Assembly (NCBI GenBank): GCA_037893245.1
Contig: JBAIAA010000352.1
Coordinates: forward strand, 124,001 to 188,000
Length of the DNA: 64,000 nt
Origin: Crossaster papposus
Lineage: Eukaryota > Echinodermata > Asteroidea > Velatida > Solasteridae
Direction: 5' to 3'
How positions within the stretch are numbered: the stretch's first letter is position 1; every line of letters starts with the position of its first letter. The notes under the pieces were generated by a model that saw only the letters and a program-made list of their open reading frames with translations, had not been told where the DNA came from and did no database searches. This document shows positions 1-10,832 of the stretch, one piece after another. A program made the translations under genes and the position numbers.

Positions 1-82
1 CGATTGCCGGTCAATACAAACGCAACTGCACACATTCCCCATAACTCGGTGTATGCCTACCCTTCAAATCTACGATTGATGT

Positions 83-3000
83 CTAGAATCTCGATGTGTC
101 TCGGCCAAACAACAGCGTCTTGGTCCAATCGATGGGGACCTGCATCCGTAGTCTCCAACTACCCAGACGGGTCAGGTACGCAGAGCGCCACAGCAGCCAG
201 GAGTAGAACCCTGTACCAACACAAAAAAAGATTGCGTCCAGAAGGTGAATTTGGGTTGCGTCTTGGCTACTTCGGGGATTCCCAGCATTTTACGGAAAAC
301 CTGATTTCCCAAAGAATATTCTCACTTTAACAAGGCTGCAGCAAAGTGGTAACAACTTAATAGACACATATACCCCAACCACAAGGGTTTGGTGAAATCC
401 AGCTGTAATAGTGCACAGTTCAATAGCACAGTTAAATAGCACAGGGTGTTGGGATTTGCAAGGATGAGAAAGGTTCCTAGTAAATCACCAAAAGGAGTTA
501 GGGTTAATGTACTTAGGGTTAACCCTAGCCCTCCAGGGTATTTTGGTTAGCCCTGCCAGACGCAACAGATTGCATATACTTTGTCACATTGACTTGTGTG
601 CAGAGTCCAGCAAGGTCAAGCAGTCACCACAGATGCACTGTGCTGGATCTGGCAGGGTTAGGGTCAATGTAATTAGTTGATAGAACATGTAGCATCATTG
701 TAAAAAATGCTGAATAATCACAACAATATTTTCTCTAACCTTGATTCTTGATGACCGGAGTGTTAGTCAGGCCCTTGTAGTCTCCTACATAGGCCAGCAT
801 ACCCATATTCTGGTACTGGAACGGAGGACAATCTTTCCCCGACTTCGTGCCAAGGGACTGGGCCAAATATCTGCCTTGCCTCTCTGCAACCTATGGAACC
901 CGATCAGCACAAGAAAAACTATCCAAAATTACAAAGTCAAACTAAAACCCATTCCATCTGCTTTTACAACTTGACCTCAAATGACCTTTTACCTTTGACA
1001 TGACCATCATAGAAAGACAAGACATCACGGAAACAAAGATTAAACGCAAGCACCTACCTGTGCTGTACAGGGCAGACTGAGGTTCTGTATGTCGGCACAG
1101 TCACCGATGGCATAGATGCTGCCGCTCTGGTCGTCCAGGACTCTCAAATACTCATCAGTAAGAAGCTGGCCCTGTTTATTCTTGGAGAATGGAAGCTGCT
1201 TCACAAAGGCTCTGGCAATTGAAAGGAATTATATTTTGGTATAGATACAGAAAGATCAAGTTGCTCGGGTAGATAATACAAAATGTTTTAAAGCTACTAG
1301 TGCATCAGTGCCTGTTCAAAATGTGCCTGTTCGGAATGGGCAAATTCAGTGGTTCCCCCTTCTTGGAATGGACTGACCATGGAAACAGTTCCGTGAACCA
1401 TACCACTAGCTCACTGGGGAGATCCTGCCATCGCTGAGGTGACCTTGTCCATGCTGACACTAAAGATAAAGCAAAGGTCCCTCCCCCATCCCCATTCATG
1501 GGAATAGACTGACCTTGGGTAGAGTCCCGTGGACCATACCACTAGCTCGCTGGGGATGTTCCTGCCATCGCTGAGGGTGACCCCGTCCGCTCGGACCTCG
1601 GTCACGTTGGCGGTGATCAGCTCCATCTGCCCCCTGCTGCGGATCTTGGCCGTGGCGTACTCTTGCTGCTTTGGAGTAAAAGAGGACAGGATCTGACGTC
1701 CCTCGATGAGGGAGACACGCACTAGCTCTTGCTCTTCCTTGTAGAGACGGGAAACATCCTAAAAAGATGGATGAAAGATTGGCTCACAAAAAATGAAAGG
1801 CCCTGAATATATTTATCCTTTGAATTCTTCTTAAAGCAGTTTAGTATCTCGATGAAGTAGTAGTCCCGTTCAAAGGTTATTCAGGGTACAAAATTACCAC
1901 AATAGGGAGGTACTTACTCAACAGGACCCAACAAACACAAAGTTTACAACCGTTTCAGTGTTTCAATCATTCAAAAGGTATCTTTAAAAGATTACTATGT
2001 TCATATACATTTTCAAGGTTTGACAAAAATTCATTTTCTATTGGGGGATCTAGTAGATGAATTGTTACTCTGATGAATTATATTATCAGCCACAGCAGTA
2101 AGCCGGTCCAGCGTACCTCCCGGACAAAATCGTACAGCTCCGCCCCGAATTCCACCCCAGTCGGTCCACCGCCTACGATGATAATGTGCAGCAGTTTCTC
2201 CCTGTCTTCTTTTGAGATGCCGGGATGCAGGGCATACTCAAAGTTGTTCAAGATACGATTCCGGATGAGACGGGCATCGCGTATCTCCTGGATAAAGAAA
2301 AAGGAAGCAACTGTAATTGTAAATTAGAAGAGAAAACAAAAACCCATTAACCAGTTCGCGCCGACGCGGGGAATTATTTTTAACAAAACTCGATCCGAGG
2401 CAGGTTCAGGCCGATAGTACCGGGAAGCACACCCACGCATTTCCGGGAACACCCATTCTGCCGACAGACATTTACGGCCATGCTCGTGGCGTGTTTATGC
2501 GTCATCCGTTTTGAATCAGGGGAAAACTTTGCATTTATATACATCATCCGGCACGAACTGGTTAAAACATTCTCTGAACTTATACATATGTGTGTGTTAT
2601 TTAAAAAGAAAAAAATGTAGAAAAAATTACTTTTGAGGCGGAACCAGGCTTGTGCTCAGGTAGTACGCACACTTTGGGCTTCTTCGTCTAATAGGGTTAC
2701 CACAATATAATGTTTATAAAAATGTTATCGAAGGGCAAAAAACTCAATACTGATTTCACATTGCCAAACGCAAATTACATCTTATAAATGGTTTAGTTGC
2801 ATCTGTCGCTATATCAGATACGAACCATCCAGCCGACCCCAGGAAGCTCGGTGGCCGAGTAGTACTAGTAAGACAATTGGGTTTACCTGACATACGGACT
2901 GTGGACATTCCTTTGTCTTTGTGTTGTTAAAAAAGGTTGACTAAATACTCATTTTTTTGCTTCCCCAAAACAAATTGAACCTTAAATGTTGATTCTGGGC

Positions 3001-6000
3001 CTCTCAGCTGTTCCTCCTATCTTTTCTATATATAACCCTAACCCGTTTTTCCTCTAGCGCTCTTTTTCGGAGACTGAAAAACGGATTGTGGACCTGGCCA
3101 AGTCCACAAACCGTAACCTTTTCCCGCATCGTGTGGACGTATATTGTTCGGAGGTCCACAGTGCGTATGCAAGACTAACTCATCTGCACTAGCAAGCATG
3201 AGGTCATGGGTTTAGAATGTTTTTTCCCTAAAAATTTACATCCCGACGCCAATTCTATCTTACGAATATTGAATTGATAGTCGCGCACCTTGAGAAAGAA
3301 AGCGTGTTCCGTCACTCCCGGGACGCCAAAGGTGTTACTGACAGCACCGACGCCGATAGCCAGCTTGTCGTAGGCGAGGACGTACATCATGTCTGGCTTA
3401 ATCACACTCTGACAGCGCAGCTCCTGCAAAGATACACAAGACAAGGCATGGATAGCCTAGTAAGGGTAATCCCTGGGCCATAGTATTCAATTGATTAGAC
3501 GTCTTTCATGCAACACAATTGGCCAAACACTGGCGTTAATTCTCATTACATGCTTTGGCCAGACTACATGTAGATAGGCCAACTGTAACTGTTATATTTA
3601 TTCAACGCACAGTAAATAGTAATCTGATATTCAGCAGAGTTGTTGGAACTTTTCTCAAATTTTTTAACAATATAAAACCTAATGGTGGTCGTATGAAGTA
3701 AGGTAAAAAATCAAGCTTGTTGTCGACTTGTTGTTTTAAAGGTAGTATACATCATTGGTAATTGTTTGAATTATCAGGAATGGGTGGATTTGGGGGGTTG
3801 TATTTCATAGTAAATATCGTTTAACTGACCTGTCCGAAGTTTTACAATCATGGTTGCTGAGAAAAGCAAGATAAAAGACGTTCGTTTTCAACCGGAGTCG
3901 GGCTGTTTTTCCTATGTTGTTTTGGTTTTTTTCTCGATCGCCGTCCGGCGATCATGAATTTTGGTTTATACAATTCAATTTTTCGAAACATTTACAGGAT
4001 ATCTAAGGCAATCATTTTGCTGGATGCCTACAATCATTATTTACTTTCAAATAAGTAAGATATTTTTTAATAATTCGGTAGTAAATTTGTTTGATATCTG
4101 CAAATGGTGTATCCTACCTTTAAGTTTCAATTGCAATCTACGGTGAATCCTATTTAGCTATTTTTATTTTTGTGGTATAAAATTGGGTATGAAAGGAACC
4201 ATCAAATTTTTCGTCAATCCAAAGACGCGTTGTAACTAATACGACATGTTATCAAGGAACTTGCAATGTGTTCAACACAACGCAAGTTTCGTGAAATGGA
4301 CTGTACGACACGTTGTGAGTTGCGACGTGTTAATTATTATTATTGTTATTCATTTTTTTCTGGTAATAAAACTAAGGATCCCTCAAAAGTGCTCTAGGCA
4401 CTGTAGCTCGCAAGCTTGAAGAAACCTGTAGAGAGAAGACAATGAGAAGAAGGTACAGTTTTAGAGGTGGAAGGAAAACCCCAGAAGAATATCCTGGGGA
4501 AACCCATGGAATCAGGCAGAGACTGAAAACCCAATCCAAACCCAATCCAAATATTGGCTCAGGCAGGGTTCAAACCCGAGTCACAGCGGTGGAGGGCGAG
4601 GAAATAAACGCTACGCCAACCTGGCTCCCCTGTTGCATCATAGTATTGTGTGAAATCAGGTGCAGGCACGTACCTTTTTGTCAACATCGAGACTAACAGC
4701 TTCGCTCAAATGAAAATGATCAGTTTTCCTAAAGCCGGTGTTCCTCACTGGTTCAATGATGCTCCTGGCAATAAAAAAAACCAACCAATTTGGCATGTTA
4801 CTTTTAAAGAAAGTTGTAAAGATATTAATCCTAACTCCTTGGATACCTTTACTAGAAAGTATCCTGAATCCGCTAAAATTCCACCAATTCCACCAGGCAC
4901 AAATTGTTGCTCAATATGGAGGCATCATAAATCCACTGAGAGTTTAGTAGCATTTCAGGGAGGAAATGCTACTAAACTCTGTAAAATTATTTCTTCTGGG
5001 ATGCTGTAATTTTGAAGAAAATAATATATAAGAAGGTCATTTCCAAAGATGCGCCTCGGAGATGTATTTTTGAAAATCGGTTTTGAGTCGGTTTGAAGTC
5101 TGTGATTGGCATGCACAAGCATTGGCATGATGACGATGTAACAGTTAATTGTCAGTTCAGTGCCTCACACGTGGGTAGCTGCAAACGGCTGAATGAGAAC
5201 GTGCCCCAAAGGAGAACGTGCCCCAAAGGAGAACATGCCCCAAAGGAGAACGTGCCCCAAAGGAGAACACGCCCCAAAGGAAAACGTGCCCCAAAGGAGA
5301 ACGTGCCCCAATGGAGAACGTGCCCCAAATGAGAACGTGCCCCAAAGGAAAAACGTGCCCAAAAGACGAACGCGCTCCAAAGGAGAATGTGCCCCAAAGA
5401 AGAATGTGCCCCAAAGGAGAACGTGCCCCAAAGGAGAACGTGCCTCAAAGCCGAACGTGCCCTAAAGGAGAATGTGCCCCAAATGATGACTCAAATTTAG
5501 ATTTAAAATCAAAATCCTAAAATTTGGTTTCCCTGGAATGAACAGCATTTACAGAGATAAAACTTTATCAAGTTAGTTGTCGAGCGCCCGACTTTAGATT
5601 TTGAGCACTTTTGTTACATTTGTAATTGCTTCTCCTGATAAAAATCTACAACTAACAAATGTTAATGGTCTGGAAAGGTAATTTGAAGAAAAATAAATAA
5701 TCAAAGCTAAGAAAAACACAACATAAACCTGAATTCCAGAGTTCCAACCGTTGTACTGGCTAACAGAGGCGTAAACAAAAAGTGGTTGCGGGGACTGACG
5801 ACGATGACATCATACAGCTTCTTGTCTATGTTCTTGAGCACACTGTAGCTGCTCCAACCAGTTCCCAATATCAGCAGTTTCTGTCGTTTGGGATCCAAGT
5901 TGGATACTGACGGCTGGCTTGCAAATCCACGAAGGATTAATGTTTGGAGCTTCTTCAAGTTATTCGGAGGATTGTTCGGACGACAAGATGAAGAAAGTGC

Positions 6001-6048
6001 CACTGCTGATCTCCATGCAAGTAACGATCTGCGCCATAGTCCTCTCAT
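83..6048 (-). CDS. NDH2: Type II (alternative) NADH:ubiquinone oxidoreductase, mitochondrial, 8 exons
   Basis: Single-subunit, rotenone-insensitive, non-proton-pumping NADH dehydrogenase that passes electrons from NADH through FAD to ubiquinone at the inner mitochondrial membrane. Exons in coding order: 5729-6048, 4674-4764, 3289-3423, 2117-2287, 1514-1758, 1058-1211, 740-890, 83-210. They sum to 1,395 nt (464 aa plus TAG), all junctions are GT-AG and all phases match. Residues 1-45 are Arg/Ser/Leu-rich without acids, like a mitochondrial presequence. The first Rossmann motif is GTGWSS (62-67), followed by [14 protein letters not shown]. The second is [10 protein letters not shown] (about 220-229). 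The third flavin motif is IYAIGDCAD (353-361). The C-terminus carries the family pattern [20 protein letters not shown] and [16 protein letters not shown]. There is no EF-hand insert. Length is normal for the family (about 450-550 aa). The ATG at 6048 is the first in a frame that gives a good presequence. Plants, fungi and several invertebrate lineages have this enzyme and vertebrates lack it. Transcript ends and promoter were not identified. Confidence 0.93.
1361..1446 (-). pseudogene. Partial duplicate of NDH-2 exon 5 end, inside the next intron
   Basis: About 85 bp of the 3' end of NDH-2 exon 5, including its GTCAGT donor, recurs roughly 140 bp downstream in the following intron. One frame still reads [14 protein letters not shown] against [14 protein letters not shown] in the real exon. 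A one-base deletion and further small gaps break the frame, and the 5' part of the exon is absent, so this is a decayed local duplication and not a usable alternative exon. Confidence 0.8.
2347..2565 (-). mobile_element. TTAA-flanked palindromic MITE, family A
   Basis: About 220-240 bp element bounded by TTAA-CCAGTTCGCGCC and its inverted partner (GGCACGAACTGG-TTAA in this copy). It lies in an NDH-2 intron in inverted orientation. The interior has two tandem blocks containing GCAAGGCCGGAAATG, shared by all copies in the window. No coding capacity. Confidence 0.85.
2880..3168. repeat. Interspersed repeat, GGACTGTGGACATTCC family, copy 1
   Basis: Begins near ACGGACTGTGGACATTCC and ends with GGTCCACAGTGCGTATGC. 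The same order of segments (CATTCCTTTGT, CTCATTTTT, CTGGGCCTCTC, ATAACCCTAACCC, GGACCTG-CCAAGTCCAC) recurs at 45305-46003 and 49735-49945. A nonautonomous DNA transposon is likely, but its class was not determined. Confidence 0.7.
3736..4123 (+). mobile_element. TTAA-flanked MITE, family B, copy 1
   Basis: About 388 bp element with terminal inverted repeats AGGTAGTATACACCATTGG and its partner ending CTACCT, bordered by TTAA on both sides. The centre holds a short GC palindrome, GATCGCCGTCCGGCGATC. Intronic in NDH-2. Confidence 0.85.
4350..4632 (-). mobile_element. tRNA-derived SINE, copy 1
   Basis: Reverse orientation. The tRNA-like head (about 4555-4630) carries a B box, seen as GGTTCAAACCCGAGTC on this strand, and an A-box-like GTTGGCGTAGCG on the other. 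The tail contains TCTTCTGGGG and GGTTTCTTCAAGC, shared with the copies at 27205-27480, 40984-41085 and 47985-48186. Confidence 0.75.
5193..5488 (+). repeat. 17-bp minisatellite in NDH-2 intron 1
   Basis: About 17 tandem, slightly diverged copies of GGAGAACGTGCCCCAAA. Because 17 is not a multiple of 3, all three frames stay open for long stretches on both strands, giving spurious low-complexity ORFs. These are not genes. Confidence 0.95.
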
Positions 6049-6335
6049 GTTGAGTTAACTTTTATCGTCTGAAGCATTTTTCAAAAGGTGGTTCAAATTT
6101 GTCAAATTGTCTTACTCCAACTGACTTTTCTACTACTACTAGTAAAAGAAAATCAAAAAAATAATTTGTTATATCTAGCAGAAGCCTTTTCAGCAGGTAT
6201 TTTTACCTCCGGCCGGCCATCCCCAATGACGGAGGTTATCTGTCTGTCTGTCTGTCAGGCTGTCGGGGTGTCGGGCTGTCTGTCTGTCTGTCTGTCGGGC
6301 GGGCGGGTTTTTTGTTTGTTGGTCTGTTAGGATTA

Positions 6336-6514
6336 CCATGGAGGAATAAGAAGGAATTCCTCCATGGGATTACAGACAAAATAGTCTCACTACTGGCACT
6401 GCCCCCGGTATATGCTGTGCCAGTGCGCCTGTATATTATTATATTAGTGCAGCATACCTGCCCCTAGTACCGGGGGCCGGGGCACACTAGTGGGACTATC
6501 ACCCCCTTCCCCCT

Positions 6515-6546
<32 letters not shown>

Positions 6547-6790
6547 CCCTCCCCCCCCCCCCCCCCCCCTCTTCCTCCCCCCCTCCCCCTCTTCCCCCCC
6601 CCCCCCCCCCCCCCCTCTTCCTCCCCCCCCCCCCCCCCCCTCTTCCCTTACATGCCTTACGCTTTCTCACCCAAGATGTGGGGAGTGTCACCTTTATTTG
6701 TAGTTGCGATAATCGTAACCCACCATCCTCCCGACCGGACTTCGACCGTCCGGAGGATGGTGGGTTACGATTATCGCAACTACTTTATTT
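6336..6790. repeat. Hairpins and C/CT-rich simple sequence upstream of NDH-2
   Basis: Three adjacent features: a CCATGGAGGAATAAG hairpin at 6336-6368, a C-rich (CCCCT)n tract at about 6502-6650, and an inverted repeat at 6703-6781 with arms GTTGCGATAATCGTAACCCA and complement. Immediately before these, 6236-6310 is a TCTG/GGGC microsatellite. The long proline- or glycine-rich ORFs here are artefacts of the C tract. Confidence 0.85.
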
Positions 6791-7085
6791 GGAGTGACAA
6801 AATCCCCACACGGCCTGGGGCAACATTTTAGTTGCCATTAACTAATCTACCTCCATGAACTAAACATTGCCAAACTTCACGAGCAAAGCCAGCATGCGCG
6901 GAGCTAGCCCAGGTTGGACTCCTCCGTTGTGTACAACGCGACGTCGTAATGCAATGAAAAACTTCGTCCAACATTTTCGTTGTACGTGTTCTACGCCTAG
7001 CCTAGCGTACATGTACATGCATGTGTGTGCAACTTGACCGAGGTAATGCCGTTGCTAAGGTGGGCGGGGCTTATGGTCAAATCCT

Positions 7086-7175
7086 ATTCTGAGTTACTGG
7101 GCCCTAGTTATTGCTTATCGCCAGATCACGTACAAATGTTTAAAAAAGCGATAACTAGAGTCCAGTAACTCAGAC
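7086..7175. mobile_element. Short palindromic element
   Basis: Inverted repeat of about 30-bp arms, CTGAGTTACTGGGCCCTAGT and its complement, separated by a short spacer. No coding capacity. The motif CCATGGAGGAATAAGAAGG follows directly, as it also does at 6336. Confidence 0.65.
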
Positions 7176-7564
7176 CATGGAGGAATAAGAAGGTTCCTCC
7201 GGAGCTCCATGCTCAGACTTACCATCGAGTACGAAATCTCACTGGTGATATTTAATGCCATTTCGAAAGCCGAGGTTTCAACTTGCGATTTTGTTTACTA
7301 GATATAGAGGGCGCTGTTTACACTAAGCAGTGAGAACTTTTTGTCCCAGAATTGTGTAAAATACAACCGAGTAGTTGAACATGGCTATCATCCGGAGACA
7401 ACAATACAGTACCATGGCCAATTTTACATTTGTGTTCATTTTTTTTTAAATCAATTGGAATTGATGAACTTGTGTGAATATGTTGTTTAAACAAAGATTT
7501 GGCTGGTTCTGTCAAATGCCAACATTTGAAATATTTCCACATGAACCATATTTATTATATTTTT

Positions 7565-7795
7565 CTGTCAGGAACATGGTGTTTGTGCCCTTGGGCAAGA
7601 CACTTAACTACAATTGCCTTTTTCAACCCAGGAGTATAAATGGATACACGTGAAGGTCAAGGTCGATTGAGTGCCTATAGTATAAATGGCTGCTGCGTAG
7701 TCCAGGGCCTGATGAACAGGGCAGGGTAACAATTGTAAAGGACTTTGAGATTGTTGATACGATGAAAAGTACTATATAAACACGATTAATTATTT
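7565..7795 (+). mobile_element. Deu-type SINE body and tail
   Basis: Contains the segments typical of deuterostome SINEs: CCTTGGGCAAGACACTTAAC, CCCAGGAGTATAAATGG and a 3' end reading GACTTTGAGATTGTTG followed by TACTATATAAA. A tRNA or 5S head was not clearly seen. Assignment rests on motif memory, not alignment. Confidence 0.65.
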
Positions 7796-7910
7796 TTTAA
7801 TATTTCACATTTGTTTTTTAAATTAAATCGTTTGCATTACTGCAGGGTTTTATCCAAGTTGTTTTCTCTCTCCCTCCTGATCCTCCCCCCCCCCCACCTC
7901 ATTACTCCAG

Positions 7911-8120
7911 GATGTGAACCAGATCTCACCTAGTACTAACACCAACCCAGCACCCACCAGTGCTAGTCTGGTAACACAACTCGTGATCCCCCAGTCCCGG
8001 CAGCCATTGGAGATAGATGCACCATCCCCAGGCTATGAGCAGACCGACGTGCAGGAGCCTCAGCTCGACTACAGTACGTCTGTGTCAACGATCCGAGCCA
8101 GATCGCTGCCATTGGGGAAG
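7911..8120 (+). CDS. Orphan putative internal exon, unknown gene
   Basis: A 210-nt open stretch (70 codons) preceded by a long pyrimidine tract and a CAG acceptor, and followed by an AAG|GTATAAG donor. Both ends are phase 0, so it is a symmetric exon. The frame with codon-like character reads DVNQISPSTN to RSLPLGK and is rich in Ser, Pro, Thr and Gln, suggesting a disordered segment. I do not recognise the family, and found no partner exon on the plus strand within the window. It could belong to a gene with very long introns, or be a relic. It runs antisense to the neighbouring genes. Confidence 0.4.
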
Positions 8121-8630
8121 GTATAAGCTGTTACAAAACCCAAGGAATATTCAAGGTGGAACAAACCAAAAAGTAATCAAAAAGTATCCAAAAAGTAACC
8201 AAGAAACTGTTGAAAAGCTAACTTGTTGAAAAGATATCGACTATATTATAAAACTCCCTGTGAAATTATTCCTTCTGGAATGCTGTCATTTTGAAGGAAA
8301 CAACAACAAAAGAATGTCATTTGCAAATGCTGTGCACAAGCGTTCTAACGACGCACACCGTTTATGCCACGCGTGCATGGATCGCTATTGTTGGTCTATT
8401 CAGTGCGTGACATGCGAGTAGATGCAATCGGATGAATGAAACGCACCTTGAATGCAGATTGTGGTCGCATTTCAAATTGTGACTTCAGCAATCTTTAAAT
8501 TGAAATCAAAATCTTAGAATACTGTTTCCTTTACAGAGCTAAAACTTCCTAAGGTCATTTTTGCTGCTTCAAACGATACAAATGTCCCTTAAAAAAAATG
8601 TACTTCTCCCTCGACCGTTTTTGTCCTCTA

Positions 8631-8823
8631 GGGCCAATTTCATAAAACGTGTAAGCACAAAAATATGCTTAGCACAAAAAGTCTTGCTTAGTAAAAAAAG
8701 GTTACCATGTGCATGTCATGCTAAGCAAATTAAGCTGAAAATTTTGTTTGTAATCCTGTTTTGGCCAAGAAAGAATTTTCCTGCCAAGTAAATTCTGTTT
8801 TAAAAAACATGAAATTGGCCCCT
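8631..8823. mobile_element. Palindromic MITE, family C, copy 1
   Basis: Termini GGGCCAATTTCATAAAACG and the complementary end CATGAAATTGGCCCC. The interior repeats GCTTAGCA/TGCTAAGC motifs. The same termini occur at 10362-10622, 34521-34784 and 42551-42797, with fragments at 16795-16880, 30796-31170 and 46851-46915. Confidence 0.8.
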
Positions 8824-9366
8824 GGTAAACAGTTGTCCTAATTGAGAAACCAGACGATGTAAGCAGAGGGGGTTTGGAGGACTTGACAACTGCTGCTGCA
8901 TGAACTTTATTGCAAACTGAAAAATCTTAAAACAAAATATTTTACCATTGCTTCATTTATTGTAATTAGCACCGTAAAGAGATAAAAAATTTGTTTCACA
9001 GTCAAAATACCCAAACAGGGACTACAAAAAGGTGACTATTTTATAAATAACCAGAAGAGAAAAGAAATAAATTATGAAACATCAATGTGGAATAAGAAGC
9101 CCTCTTGTGTCATGATTGGAGGGTTGGAACACAGTACTATGCATTATCAGCAGTGAATCTGAAACATTCATTATAAAAACGAGATAAATATCATTTTTTA
9201 TGTTTAAAAATACCAAATAGTCAGTAATGACTGTTATTATAACTCTTCATACATATATAGCACAATTAATATTTGCATTAATATATAATATATGCCAATA
9301 GAAATATAATTTTTCTTCATAGTTGCTTAAATATATATTCTAATGCACGTTAAACACCACTCCATC

Positions 9367-9790
9367 TGTGACCTGTTCCAACGAAACCCGGACAAAGTCG
9401 CACAATGTGTTTTGTCACAATGTACTCCTGAAGTCATTTCTGGATGGATTTTACCATTTTGAGGTTTCAGGTTTTCCTAAGTCACTCACTATTAATCTAC
9501 AATCTCCTCAAATTTGAACAAAATCCGTCTACCAGAAGTGTGTTTTTTTGTCAATTTTGTGAAACATTTGTGTATAGAAATAATACGCTTTTCTGAACTT
9601 CAAAGCTGTTTATCTCATAATTAGGTTGTCAGGGTTTTATCACTAAATCCAGACCCCAGGGAAGATAGGGTGGGGGTACATATGTAAATGATACATCATT
9701 TTAAAGCTGAGAACCTAGAAAATTTGAAAAAAGCAAAATCTGAAAAACTAAAAAGTCGACTTTGTCCGGGTTTCGTTGGAACAGGTCACA
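9367..9790. mobile_element. TGTGACC-terminated element, copy 1
   Basis: 424-bp element whose ends are inverted repeats of at least 34 bp. They begin TGTGACCTGTTCCAACGAAA and run on to CGGACAAAGTCG. No coding capacity. Related termini are at 47501-47905, 54805-55818 and 21453-21609. Confidence 0.85.
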
Positions 9791-10361
9791 TCTTTGGAAT
9801 TTGTAATCGAAAAAAATCTAAAAGAAGTGACTTGATTAATGTTTAATACAGGTAACTATATGTCATGCATATATTATAAAATCTAGGACAGTTTTTATTA
9901 GGTTTATTGCAAATGTGATTACGAGATACCAAGATGTTATTATAGGTCCAAGACTGAGTGCAATAGACAATTTCATTAAAGGAGTACATTTCTGAACACA
10001 AAGTGTCGCAGTTTTGTTTTTTATCAGACATCATGTATTTAAAAATGTTTAGCCATTCCTATTGGTCGTGAGCCCGACACATGGGTAAGTTTAAACGGCC
10101 GATAAAACATGGCCTATTGGACTCCAAGGAAGTCTGGTACATGGACCCTTTCGCTGGTTTAAACTTGACACGGCATGAGCAATATTACAATTAGTCAGAT
10201 TGCCTTTTGGGTTTATTTGAAAATGTATGATTTTTTTTCTGATCTTCTCCGAGTGATTTTCCGTTTGACGTTGCCCAAGTTTGGACCATCGTGACTTTGG
10301 TCCCCCTTGGACAAAGACGGTGACAAAATGTGGAATCGCTAAACATAGGGCTGGATAGGCC

Positions 10362-10622
10362 AGGGGCCTATTTCATAAAACAAGTAAGCACAACAATTTG
10401 CTTAGCACAAAAATAGTTTTGCTCAGTAAAAAACAGATTACCAGTCAAAACACCATGTGCTTTTTTCATGCTAAGCAAAAACTATGCTAAACAAAAGACT
10501 GAATATCAGCCACAAACAATAAACATCACCTGAATATTTGGTTTGTAACCTTGTTTTCCCCCAAGAAAGAATTTTAATGCTAAGCAAATGTTTGTGCTTA
10601 CATGTTTTATGAAATTGGCCCC
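10362..10622. mobile_element. Palindromic MITE, family C, copy 2
   Basis: Starts GGGGCCTATTTCATAAAAC and ends CATGTTTTATGAAATTGGCC. It lies about 210 bp beyond the stop codon of the PhnD-like gene and may contribute to its 3' region. A SINE head fragment (CGCTACGCCAACCTGACTC) follows at 10645-10685. Confidence 0.8.
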
Positions 10623-10832
10623 AGCTTAGTTGATAGAGGTAAGAACCGCTACGCCAACCTGACTCACTAAACCTGACTCCCTTCAACTTCATCAGTCTGT
10701 ATGTCCTATATACACTACAGACTATTGTTTTCTATCACGAACCCATAGTTATCTAAAAAGAATTCCTGAGATTCCCAAAACACAATGACCAACAAAAAAG
10801 AGGGGGGGGGGTGTTCAATGGTTCATATGTTA

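Noticed and set aside
5193-5488. CRISPR-like regularly spaced repeat
   Set aside because: Contiguous minisatellite without spacers in a eukaryotic intron; no CRISPR array or cas-like gene anywhere in the window.
5152-5520. Several long overlapping ORFs on both strands (GTFSFGAR- and [12 protein letters not shown]-type repeats)
   Set aside because: They arise from a 17-bp minisatellite that happens to lack stops in several frames; no start context, splice sites or conserved domain.
6464-6831. Glycine-rich and proline-rich ORFs
   Set aside because: Products of a C/CT-rich simple repeat whose assembled length is unreliable.
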